NCBI GenBank assembly: GCA_963833375.1
Contig: CAWHXR010000001.1
Coordinates: forward strand, 620,001-684,000
Length of the DNA: 64,000 nucleotides
Direction of reading: 5' to 3'
From: DASUPK01 sp963833375
GTDB taxonomy: Bacteria > Actinomycetota > Thermoleophilia > Solirubrobacterales > 70-9
Shown here one piece after another: positions 1 to 6,901 of this stretch; positions within the stretch are counted from its first letter, which is position 1, and the number at the start of each line of letters is the position of its first letter. The position numbers and the translations under genes were made by a program. The notes under the pieces were generated by a model. It did no database searches and was not told the DNA's origin. It was given only the letters and a program-made list of their open reading frames with translations.

Positions 1-45
1 GGCTTCTCCATATCGCGAGCGCACCGTACCATAAAGTTCTAAAAG

Positions 46-61
46 ACAACTCAACAGTTGT
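46..61. promoter_or_regulatory. Inverted repeat, candidate operator of the HxlR gene
   Basis: A perfect 6-bp inverted repeat, ACAACT-caac-AGTTGT, lies in an unusually AT-rich stretch about 37 bases before the HxlR start. HxlR regulators bind short dyads in their own promoters, so autoregulation is a reasonable inference. No experimental support is visible. Confidence 0.4.
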
Positions 62-97
62 ATTCCAGGACTTCAAATCGATAAACTGCCTCTTGCG

Positions 98-739
98 ATG
101 GCGAGGACGAGGACCCATGACGACGGCTGCGGGATAGCCCACGCATCCGATCTGCTCGGGCAACGCTGGGCGCTGCTGGTCGTCCGGGAGCTGCTCCTGG
201 GGCCGAAGCGCTTCACGGACCTGCGCGCCGGCATCCCGGACATCAGCCCGAACGTGCTCGGCCAGCGGCTCCGCGAGCTCGAGGAGTCGGGGATCGTGCG
301 GCGCCGGAAGCTCGCGCCCCCGGCGGCCGTCCAGGTCTACGAGCTGACCGAGTGGGGCCGCCAGCTCGAGCCCGCCGTCCTCGCGCTCGGCCGCTGGGCG
401 AGCGGATCGCCCTCCTTTCCCCGCGACGCCGAGATGGGCCCGGACTCCCTCGTCCTCGCCCTGAAAGCGACCTTCGACCCCGCCAGGGCGGAGGGACTCC
501 ATGGGATCTACCAGCTCCAGCTCGGCGAGACCCCTTTCCGGATCGAGGTCTCGGGCGGCCGCTTCGAGGCGGCTCGGGGTGAGGCCGACCGGCCCGATGC
601 GGTGATCCGAAGCGATCCGGATGCGATCACCGCCGTCGCCTTCCGGGGCCGGGCGCTCAGCAAGGCGATGGAGGCGGGGGAGATCGAGGTGGAGGGGAGC
701 CCGAAGGCCGTGAGGAGCCTGTTCGGCGCGCTCACCTAG
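98..739 (+). CDS. HxlR-family transcriptional regulator with SCP2-like C-terminal domain
   Basis: This 213-residue protein has an HxlR-type winged helix over residues 10-105. Its motif GQRWALLVVRELLLGPKRF is the family's helix 2-3 region, and LRELEESGIVRRR leads into the wing. Residues 115-210 look like an SCP2 sterol-carrier-like domain, a known C-terminal partner of actinobacterial HxlR proteins that probably binds a hydrophobic effector. Such proteins usually control nearby redox or detoxification genes. The start is ATG; an AT-rich leader with a dyad at 46-61 precedes it. The ligand and targets cannot be read from the sequence. Confidence 0.85.
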   Translation: MARTRTHDDGCGIAHASDLLGQRWALLVVRELLLGPKRFTDLRAGIPDISPNVLGQRLRELEESGIVRRRKLAPPAAVQVYELTEWGRQLEPAVLALGRWASGSPSFPRDAEMGPDSLVLALKATFDPARAEGLHGIYQLQLGETPFRIEVSGGRFEAARGEADRPDAVIRSDPDAITAVAFRGRALSKAMEAGEIEVEGSPKAVRSLFGALT

Positions 740-794
740 TCACAGATCGGGCGGCAATTTCGTCCACGTATTGAGAACGACGAAAGGAGCCGCC

Positions 795-1208
795 ATGACC
801 ACCCAGATCACCGCTCGGAGGGCCGAGGTCGCCGACGAGATCTCGAAATGGACCGTCGGTGGGGGCATCATCACCATGGCGCTCTTCCCCCTCGCGCTGC
901 CGATCATCGCCCTGACCGCGTTGGCGGCGCTGCCTCTCCTGGTGCCCGCGCTGGCGGCGGGTGTGCTGATCGGCCTGATCGCCGCGCCGATCATGCTCGG
1001 GCGGCGCGCCGTCCGGGCGCTGCGCCGCCGTCGCAGCCGGGGCCGCTCAGCTCTCGGCCAGCAGGTCCCGGTAGGCGCCGTGGTGGAAGAGCAACGGCTG
1101 GCCCTCCCGCGAGTCGACCTCGAGGACGCTGCCGGTCAGGATCAGGTGATCGCCTCCGTCAATCAGGTCCCGCAGCTCGCAGGCCACCCACATCAGGGCG
1201 CCCGCTAG
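795..1208 (+). CDS. Small hydrophobic membrane protein, unknown function
   Basis: I start this 137-residue ORF at the ATG that follows a good AAAGGAG ribosome site (783-789). Residues 20-70 form a long hydrophobic stretch, enough for two membrane helices, followed by an arginine-rich segment (RRAVRALRRRRSRGR). The last 50 residues or so are compositionally odd and run antisense over the end of the flavin reductase gene on the other strand. Either the two genes overlap tail to tail by 162 bases or the real protein is shorter. I do not recognise the family. Confidence 0.5.
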   Translation: MTTQITARRAEVADEISKWTVGGGIITMALFPLALPIIALTALAALPLLVPALAAGVLIGLIAAPIMLGRRAVRALRRRRSRGRSALGQQVPVGAVVEEQRLALPRVDLEDAAGQDQVIASVNQVPQLAGHPHQGAR

Positions 1209-1538
1209 CCGCGGCAGCTCGCTGCTCTCCGACCACTCGACGCCCTCCCACTTCTCCGCCTCGGTCTGCTTGCCGGCGAAGCGGCGGGCCAGCTCCTCCT
1301 GGCCGGCGGCCAGCGCGTTCACCCCGAAGCGTCCCTGGGCGCGGACCGAGGTGAGCGTGCGCGAGCCGCGGTCGAGGCAGGCGAGCATCATCGGCGGCTC
1401 CAGCGACAGCGAGGCGACGGCGTTGGCGGTCGCGCCGGAGAACCCATTCGGACCGATCGCCGTCACCACCGTGACCCCGGTGGGAAAGGCGCCCAGCGCG
1501 GCGCGGAATTGCTCCGGGGAGACTCCGTCGCCGGCCAT
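1047..1538 (-). CDS. Flavin reductase-like FMN-binding domain protein
   Basis: The 163-residue product matches the HpaC/NtaB-type flavin reductase fold. It opens with FRAALGAFPTGVTVVTA, continues with NAVASLSLEPPMMLACLDRGSRT (the FMN-contacting strand-loop), and ends with the segment around LLFHHGAYRDL. Such proteins reduce FMN or FAD with NAD(P)H and supply a partner monooxygenase, or act alone. No oxygenase sits next to it. The gene converges on the membrane protein gene at 795-1208. The substrate flavin is not known. Confidence 0.85.
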   Translation of the reverse strand: MAGDGVSPEQFRAALGAFPTGVTVVTAIGPNGFSGATANAVASLSLEPPMMLACLDRGSRTLTSVRAQGRFGVNALAAGQEELARRFAGKQTEAEKWEGVEWSESSELPRLAGALMWVACELRDLIDGGDHLILTGSVLEVDSREGQPLLFHHGAYRDLLAES

Positions 1539-1610
1539 GCGTGAAAGCTAGCCGGGCGGGCCGGCGCGTGATGGATATGGCGCGGACCTCCTCGCATATG
1601 ATCCCGCCGC

Positions 1611-2006
1611 GTGCGAGGGGCACACCTACTGATCGCAGTCGCCGCGGTCGCGACCGTCACCGGTTGCGGGACTCAGGGCGTCCAGGTTCCGGACAACGAT
1701 CCGACCCACGCGGGCGCCCAGATCTTCGCCGAGCGCTGCTCCGGCTGCCACACCCTGACGCCGGCCGGCACGGAGGGAACCGCGAATCGCAGCGAGCGTC
1801 AGCAGGGTCCCAACCTCGACCAGCGCCCGGAGACGATGGCCGACGTGATCTACGCGATCCGCAACGGCGGCTTCTCGGGGGCGATCATGCCCCAGAACAT
1901 CGTGGTGGGCGCCGACACCCAGAAGGTGGCTGCCTTCGTGGCGAAGTACGCGGGGCAGGACGTCGTCAGCTCACCCCGGCCGCCGACGACGACGGCTGCT
2001 CCCTAG
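1611..2006 (+). CDS. Cytochrome c-type lipoprotein
   Basis: This 131-residue protein starts at GTG. It has a lipoprotein signal ending ATVTGC (lipobox Cys near residue 19), a single heme site CSGCH near residue 45, and a probable Met ligand in AIMPQN near residue 97. This is the class I monoheme cytochrome c layout. It should be anchored on the outer face of the membrane and carry electrons, possibly to the terminal oxidase encoded at 53.9-58.8 kb; that partnership is inferred. The Pro/Thr-rich C-terminus looks like a flexible tail. The gene ends 21 bases before the proposed serS start. Confidence 0.85.
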   Translation: MRGAHLLIAVAAVATVTGCGTQGVQVPDNDPTHAGAQIFAERCSGCHTLTPAGTEGTANRSERQQGPNLDQRPETMADVIYAIRNGGFSGAIMPQNIVVGADTQKVAAFVAKYAGQDVVSSPRPPTTTAAP

Positions 2007-2027
2007 GCAGCTCGAGGGAGCCGAGCC

Positions 2028-3308
2028 ACGCTCGACCTGAAGCAGATCCGCAGCGATCCCGAGTCGGTGCGCTCTGCGCTGGCGAGGCGGGGCGCCGCCG
2101 AACAGGTGGATGAGCTCCTGGCCCTGGACGAGCGCAGGCGTGAGCTGAACACCCGCATCGACGGGATCCGGGCTGAGCAGAACAAGATCTCCGGCGAGAT
2201 CCAGGAGGCGGCCCGGGCGGGCAAGGCCGACGACCCGGAGGTCAAGGAGGCGCGCGAGTCATCGAGCGCGCTCAAGAAGGAGCTCAAGGAGCTCGAGCCG
2301 CAGCTTTCCGAGCTGGGCGAGCGGCGCGACGAGCTGCTCGCCTCGCTGCCGAACCTCCCCGACCCGGATGCCCCCGACGGCAAGACGGACGAGGACAACG
2401 TCACGGTGCGGGAGGTCGGGGACCTTCCGGAGTTCGGCTTCGAGCCCCTCGACCACCTCGAGCTCTCCCAGAGGCACGGCTGGATCGAGATGGAGGCCGC
2501 GGCCGAGGCGTCCGGCTCGCGCTTCGCCTACCTGCTGGGGGACCTGGTCATGGTCGAGCTGGCCCTGGTCCGGTTCGCGATGGAGCAGGTGCGCGCCGAG
2601 GGCTTCCGGCCCACGATCCCACCGGTGCTGGTCCGCGAGCAGGCCCTCTACGGCACCGGGTTCTTCCCGGGCGAGCGGGAGATGATCTACGAGATCCCCC
2701 GCGACGAGCTCTTCCTGGTTGGGACCTCGGAGGTCTCGCTGGCCTCCCTCCACGCCGACCAGATCATGGAGGCCTCCGAGCTGCCGAGGCGCTACGCGGG
2801 CTTCTCGACCTGCTTTCGCCGCGAGGCGGGGGCTGCCGGGCGGGACACACGCGGGATCTTCCGCGTGCACCAGTTCGACAAGGTCGAGATGTTCAGCTTC
2901 GTCGAGCCGGGGTCATCGCGCGAGGAGCACGAGCGCCTCCTGGCGATCCAGGAGCGCATCCTCGCCGCCCTCGAGATCCCCTACCGCGTGGTCGACGTGG
3001 CCGTGGGCGATCTGGGCGCGCCCGCGGCTCGCAAGTTCGATTGCGAGGGGTGGATCCCCAGCCAGCGACGCTACCGAGAACTGACAAGCTGCTCTGACAC
3101 TACGGATTACCAGGCAAGACGCCTGTCCAGCCGGTACCGTCCCGCGCAAGGTGAATCCCCCGAACCCGTGCACACGCTGAACGGAACTGCGGTGGCTGTG
3201 GGTCGAACCCTCATCGCGCTGCTGGAGAACGGTCAGCGGGGGGGCGGGAGGGTGGATCTTCCGGCCGCCTTGCAGGAATTTGGCGTTCCAGAGAGCATTC
3301 CCACATAG
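2028..3308 (+). CDS. serS: Seryl-tRNA synthetase, apparent ACG start
   Basis: SerRS charges tRNA-Ser. The N-terminal coiled coil (residues 30-105) and the class II catalytic core are visible, including FRREAGAAGRDTRGIFRVHQF (motif 2 region) and the motif 3 region GTAVAVGRTLIALLENGQ. The family N-terminus (M)LDLKQIRSDPESVRSAL begins exactly at an ACG codon. The upstream in-frame stop is at 2004, and there is no ATG, GTG or TTG until a GTG at 2067, which would remove 13 conserved residues. A GGGAG ribosome site (2016-2020) sits 7 bases before the ACG. With that start the length is 426 residues, normal for the family. Confidence 0.93.
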   Translation, partial: TLDLKQIRSDPESVRSALARRGAAEQVDELLALDERRRELNTRIDGIRAEQNKISGEIQEAARAGKADDPEVKEARESSSALKKELKELEPQLSELGERRDELLASLPNLPDPDAPDGKTDEDNVTVREVGDLPEFGFEPLDHLELSQRHGWIEMEAAAEASGSRFAYLLGDLVMVELALVRFAMEQVRAEGFRPTIPPVLVREQALYGTGFFPGEREMIYEIPRDELFLVGTSEVSLASLHADQIMEASELPRRYAGFSTCFRREAGAAGRDTRGIFRVHQFDKVEMFSFVEPGSSREEHERLLAIQERILAALEIPYRVVDVAVGDLGAPAARKFDCEGWIPSQRRYRELTSCSDTTDYQARRLSSRYRPAQGESPEPVHTLNGTAVAVGRTLIALLENGQRGGGRVDLPAALQEFGVPESIPT

Positions 3309-3950
3309 ATGCCCCCCTCGACTCCGAAACGCGTAGTGCTCTGCGATGACCACGAGATCGTCCGCGAGGCGATCAAGGCCCGGATGGCGTCGGTCGAAGG
3401 CGTCGAGATCGTCGGCGAGGCCGAGACCGGCGAGGAGGTGGTCGACAAGGTCAAGGAGCTCGAGCCCGACGTCTGCATCGTCGACGTCGAGCTCCCGGGC
3501 AAGGACGGCATCGACGCCACCAAGGACATCCTCAAGGTCCGGCCCGAGACGCGGGTGATCATCTTCACCGCCCACGCGCAGCCCGACCTGCTGACGCTCG
3601 CGTTGCGCGCCGGCGCCTCCGGCTACGTGCTCAAGTCCGCCCCCAGCGAGGACATCGCCCGTGCGATCGAGGTGGTCGCGAGCGGAGGCACCTTCGTCGG
3701 CACCGAGCTCGGCCAGGGAGCGGGCGAGGTCGAGAAGCTGCTCGAGCTGACCCCCCGCGAGCGCGAGATCCTCGAGCTGCTCGCGGAGGGCCTGCGTGTC
3801 AAGCAGATCGCCGACCGGCTCTCGCTCAGCCCCGCCACGGTCCACACCCACGTCCGGAACGCGATCGCCCGGATGGAGGTGGACACGCGGACCGAGGCGG
3901 TGGCCCTGGCGGTGCGGTTCAGCTATCTCGGGGCGGGCGGGAAGGTCTGA
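3309..3950 (+). CDS. NarL/FixJ-type response regulator
   Basis: The 213-residue protein has a receiver domain (residues 7-125) with the acidic pair D13-D14, the phospho-acceptor D59 in VCIVDVELPG, and K109 in YVLKSA. A LuxR-type helix-turn-helix follows at about 147-205 (LTPREREILELLAEG). It is a complete two-component output protein that should dimerise and bind DNA when phosphorylated. Its ATG directly abuts the serS stop, so the two genes are probably co-transcribed. No histidine kinase is nearby, so the signal is unknown. Confidence 0.9.
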   Translation: MPPSTPKRVVLCDDHEIVREAIKARMASVEGVEIVGEAETGEEVVDKVKELEPDVCIVDVELPGKDGIDATKDILKVRPETRVIIFTAHAQPDLLTLALRAGASGYVLKSAPSEDIARAIEVVASGGTFVGTELGQGAGEVEKLLELTPREREILELLAEGLRVKQIADRLSLSPATVHTHVRNAIARMEVDTRTEAVALAVRFSYLGAGGKV

Positions 3951-3974
3951 GCACCGCCTTGGCAATCCTGATCG

Positions 3975-4373
3975 TTACGACTCCGGGTCGAACTTCAGCG
4001 CACAGCCGTTGATGCAGTAGCGCTGGCCGGTCGTGTCGGCGGGACCGTCGTCGAAGACGTGACCCAGGTGCGCGTCACAGCGTGAGCAGAGGACCTCGGT
4101 CCGCCGCATCAGGAAGCTGTTGTCCGCCTCCGTCTCGACGGCCTCATCGCCCATCGGCCGGTCGAAGCTCGGCCAGCCGGTGCCGGAGTCGAACTTGTCC
4201 TCCGAGCTGAACAGCGGCTGCCCACAGGCCACGCACACAAAAGTCCCGGCGTCCTTGACTTCATTGAGCTCGCTGGTGAAGGGCGCCTCGGTGCCCTTGT
4301 TGCGCACGACCTCGTACTGCTCGGGCGTGAGCTCCTGGCGCCACTCCTCCTCGCTCTTCTTGAGCTTCTCCAA
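3975..4373 (-). CDS. msrB: Peptide-methionine (R)-S-oxide reductase MsrB
   Basis: MsrB reduces methionine-R-sulfoxide in damaged proteins. The 132-residue product has the two zinc-binding pairs CVAC and CSRC, the segment GTGWPSF, and the catalytic region RYCINGCALKF with the active cysteine in RYCIN. The extra cysteine three residues later (GC in place of the usual SA) is uncommon and might help resolve the sulfenate; that is inference. It converges with the response regulator, and no msrA is present in the window. Confidence 0.95.
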   Translation of the reverse strand: MEKLKKSEEEWRQELTPEQYEVVRNKGTEAPFTSELNEVKDAGTFVCVACGQPLFSSEDKFDSGTGWPSFDRPMGDEAVETEADNSFLMRRTEVLCSRCDAHLGHVFDDGPADTTGQRYCINGCALKFDPES

Positions 4374-4502
4374 CTCCTTACCTCGCTTCCTTGTGGTATC
4401 GACCAGGTTAACCCGGTCGATTCACAGTCTCTGAGGCGAGCTCTGCGTTACTCCGCGCCGATTCCGCGAGGGGGCCCGCAGGCGAAGCCGAGGGCCACCC
4501 GT

Positions 4503-4904
4503 CTAAGCAGGGGCGATCGCGGCGAGCAGCTCCGAGCGGTCGAAGAAGACCTCGTTGCGCTCGATCAGCCCGTCCCGGAGCCGGACGGTGCAGACGCCGT
4601 CGCACTCGATCACGGTGGACCCGACCGGGACACTCGCGTGCCAGTGGTTCAGGAATCCGCCCTCCATCGGCGTGGAGCCGGTGTGGGTCCATTCCCAGTC
4701 GGGAAAGCGCCCGAGCAGCGCCCTGAAGTAGGCGAGCAGAGCCTCCTTGCCGCTGACGCCGTCGGGCACGGCGGGGTCCCGGTAGAAGGCGTCGTCGGTG
4801 TAGAACGCGGCGAGCCGCTCCGGGTCGTTGCCGGTCCAGGCGGGCAGCCAGCGCGAGGCGAACTCCTTCGCGTCGGCCGCCGTTGACCCTTCGAAGCTCC
4901 GCAT
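4503..4904 (-). CDS. SnoaL-like/NTF2-fold protein
   Basis: The 133-residue protein has the NTF2/SnoaL-like pattern: an N-terminal helix pair (AKEFASRWLPAWTGNDPERLAAFYTDDAFYRDP), then KEALLAYFRALLGRFPDWEW, and a C-terminal strand series including DGVCTVRLRDGLIERNEVFFD. Members are small cone-shaped enzymes or binding proteins such as polyketide cyclases and isomerases; the substrate cannot be predicted. It diverges from the thioesterase-like gene at 4930, with 25 bases between the starts. Confidence 0.75.
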   Translation of the reverse strand: MRSFEGSTAADAKEFASRWLPAWTGNDPERLAAFYTDDAFYRDPAVPDGVSGKEALLAYFRALLGRFPDWEWTHTGSTPMEGGFLNHWHASVPVGSTVIECDGVCTVRLRDGLIERNEVFFDRSELLAAIAPA

Positions 4905-4929
4905 CGCGATCGAATCCTAGGATGGGCCG

Positions 4930-5733
4930 GTGCCCGACTCCTTCTACGAACCCGATGGTGACCGCTACATGGCCACTGAGCTCACGCGCGGCCCGTGGGA
5001 CTCCGAGGCCCAGCACGCGGGACCGCCCGCCGCCCTGATCGCGAGGGAGGTCGAGCGGCTTGGCGGTGGCCGGATCGGCGGCGAGGACGGTTTTCCGGCC
5101 CATGTCGGGAGGATCACCTACGAGCTGCTCCGCCCGGTGCCGATCGGCCCGCTCAGGGTCGAGGCGGAGATCGTGCGCCCTGGCCGGCGCGTGGAGATGT
5201 TCGAGGCGACTCTCTCCGATGACCGCGGCGAGCCGCTGATGCGCGCCCAGGGATGGCGGCTGCGAACCGATGAGGTCTTCTTCGAGATGCCCCCGGAGTT
5301 CCCACATGTGCCGGGGACGCCGCAGGAGGCCGAGCCCGGCAGCTTCTTCGACACCGGCTACGACGTGGGCTACCACTCGGCGATGGAGTACCGGTTCACG
5401 AAGGGAGCGTTCCTCGAGCCGGGCCCCGCGACGGTTTGGCTCCGGATGGCGGTGCCCCTGCTGCCGGCGCAGGAGCCCAGCCCGCTCCAGCGGGTGATGA
5501 TCGCGGCGGACGCCGGTAACGGGGTGAGCGCCGCCCTGGACTGGGGCAAGTTCCTGTTCATCAACGTGGACCTGAGCGTCCACCTGCACCGGATGCCGGA
5601 GGGGGAGTGGGTCTGCCTGGACGCGGTGACGCTACCCGAGCCGCATGGGATCGGGATCGCCGACAGCTCCCTGTACGACGAGCACGGCCCGATCGGGCGG
5701 GCGGTGCAGACGCTGCTGATCGCCAAGCGCTGA
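4930..5733 (+). CDS. Acyl-CoA thioesterase-like double-hotdog protein
   Basis: The 267-residue product (GTG start) resembles the TesB-like thioesterase family of Actinobacteria. The N-terminal hotdog starts around RGPWDSEAQHAGPPAALIAREVER and contains ITYELLRPVPIGPLRVEAEI; the second half contains the region INVDLSVHLHRMPEGEWVCLDA. Such enzymes hydrolyse acyl-CoA esters in the cytoplasm. The specific acyl chain is unknown. The gene stands alone, divergent from the SnoaL-like gene. Confidence 0.75.
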   Translation: MPDSFYEPDGDRYMATELTRGPWDSEAQHAGPPAALIAREVERLGGGRIGGEDGFPAHVGRITYELLRPVPIGPLRVEAEIVRPGRRVEMFEATLSDDRGEPLMRAQGWRLRTDEVFFEMPPEFPHVPGTPQEAEPGSFFDTGYDVGYHSAMEYRFTKGAFLEPGPATVWLRMAVPLLPAQEPSPLQRVMIAADAGNGVSAALDWGKFLFINVDLSVHLHRMPEGEWVCLDAVTLPEPHGIGIADSSLYDEHGPIGRAVQTLLIAKR

Positions 5734-5909
5734 CTGGCGGGCAGATTGAGCGGCCCTCTGGCCCGCCGTCCCAGGCCTTACCAACTCCTAACTCATGGCT
5801 AACCGGTGCGTGACCGATGGTGTCGATAGTTGCCCGGTCAAGTCAAATCGAAGGCGGCCGGGGCAAAACGTCGATCAGAGGACGGCCGCCACCGACAAGG
5901 AGGAAGCAG

Positions 5910-6605
5910 ATGAGAGGAAAGGCCACGGCCTTCTCGGTGGCCGCCGCCGGAGCGCTCGTGCTCCTGCCGGCTGCGTTCGGCGGCACTGCCGTCGCCAAGG
6001 ACCGCAATCACGACCACATCTCGGACAAGTGGGAGAAGAAGTTCAACCTCTCGCTGAAGGTCGATCAGTCGAACAAGGATCAGGACCGGGATCACGTCGA
6101 CAACCTGAACGAGTTCCAGGAGGGGACCAACCCTCGCGTCAAGGACACCAACCACAACGGGCGTCCTGACGGCAAGGAGGACTCGGACCACGACGGTCTG
6201 AACAACATGGGCGAGGACGAGACCTCCAACCTTCCGGACGATCAGGACACCGACAACGACGGCATCGAGGACGGCGGCGAGAACGCCGGCACGATCGCGA
6301 CGTTCGACGGCACCACGCTGACCATCGACCTCGCCGGTGGCGGCCAGGTGTCGGGCACCGTTGACCCGAGCACCGAGATCAAGTGCGAGTCCGAGGACGA
6401 GCACGAGTCCGAGGACAGCACCAGCGCCACCGCCTCGCACGACGGTGGCGGCGACCAGTCCGGTGAGGACCAGTCCGGTGAGGACAGCAACGGCGGCGAG
6501 GACGGCAGCCGCGTCTGCACGACCGCCGACCTCACCCCACGCACCGCGGTCCACGAGGCCGAGCTCCAGGGCACCACGTTCGAGGAGATCGAGCTCGTCA
6601 GTTAG
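5910..6605 (+). CDS. Secreted acidic protein with calcium-binding (thrombospondin type 3-like) repeats
   Basis: I start at the ATG after a strong AAGGAGGAAG site (5897-5905), which gives 231 residues with a signal peptide ending near GGTAVA. The mature N-terminal half carries at least four Asp-rich calcium loops: DRNHDHISD, DQDRDHVDN, DTNHNGRPD with DSDHDGLNN, and DTDNDGIED. These are typical of thrombospondin type 3/EF-loop extracellular proteins. The second half contains a low-complexity Ser/Asp/Glu/Gly region with a doubled GEDQS unit. A cell-surface or calcium-bridging role is likely; no enzyme domain is visible. A strong terminator follows. Confidence 0.7.
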   Translation: MRGKATAFSVAAAGALVLLPAAFGGTAVAKDRNHDHISDKWEKKFNLSLKVDQSNKDQDRDHVDNLNEFQEGTNPRVKDTNHNGRPDGKEDSDHDGLNNMGEDETSNLPDDQDTDNDGIEDGGENAGTIATFDGTTLTIDLAGGGQVSGTVDPSTEIKCESEDEHESEDSTSATASHDGGGDQSGEDQSGEDSNGGEDGSRVCTTADLTPRTAVHEAELQGTTFEEIELVS

Positions 6606-6619
6606 CGCTTTCTCCCCCC

Positions 6620-6667
6620 AAGAGGACCGCTCCGAACCGGGCGCCCACTGGGCGCCCGGTTCCTCTT
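6620..6667 (+). terminator. Long GC-rich stem-loop downstream of the calcium-binding protein
   Basis: A perfect 13-bp stem (6634-6646 with 6650-6662) closes a 3-base ACT loop. An outer AAGAG/CTCTT pairing extends it. There is no T-tract, which is common for actinobacterial terminators. It sits 15 bases after the stop codon. Confidence 0.75.
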
Positions 6668-6803
6668 GCGGGGGAGCGAGCCGACCGGCAGCGGGCCGGT
6701 GAGCTCGTCCGCCGGCGTGGACGACGTGCTCAGGGGCGCCGACGAGGTGATCGGCACGATCGACATCACCGGCGCCAAGCTCCGGTAGCCGGCCGTCGCC
6801 GAG

Positions 6804-6832
6804 CGGAGGGGAGGGATTCGAACCCCCGAGGG
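6804..6832 (-). repeat. 3'-end fragment of tRNA-Ser, probable attachment-site scar
   Basis: Read on the minus strand, these 29 bases repeat the T-arm and acceptor 3' end of the intact tRNA-Ser(UGA) at 13660-13747, with one base missing in a C run. No D-arm or anticodon arm precedes it. Same orientation plus 6.8 kb of accessory genes between the two copies is the layout of an integrated element (attL/attR). Short T-arm similarity alone can occur by chance, so this is moderate evidence. Confidence 0.55.
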
Positions 6833-6901
6833 GATCGGCGTCTCGACGCTGAGGCGTATGAGGTCGGATAGCCACCGTGCACGTGCCCTGGCGACGCCTC
6901 G

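Noticed and set aside
4408..5589. Long minus-strand ORF of 393 codons
   Set aside because: It is antisense to the thioesterase-like gene and overlaps the SnoaL-like gene; its composition (His/Arg/Gly-rich) is typical of a GC-rich shadow frame.
6697..6786. Short plus-strand ORF, MSSSAGVDDVLRGADEVIGT and onward
   Set aside because: It could be the tail of a lost gene, but 29 codons without a ribosome site or family match is not enough.
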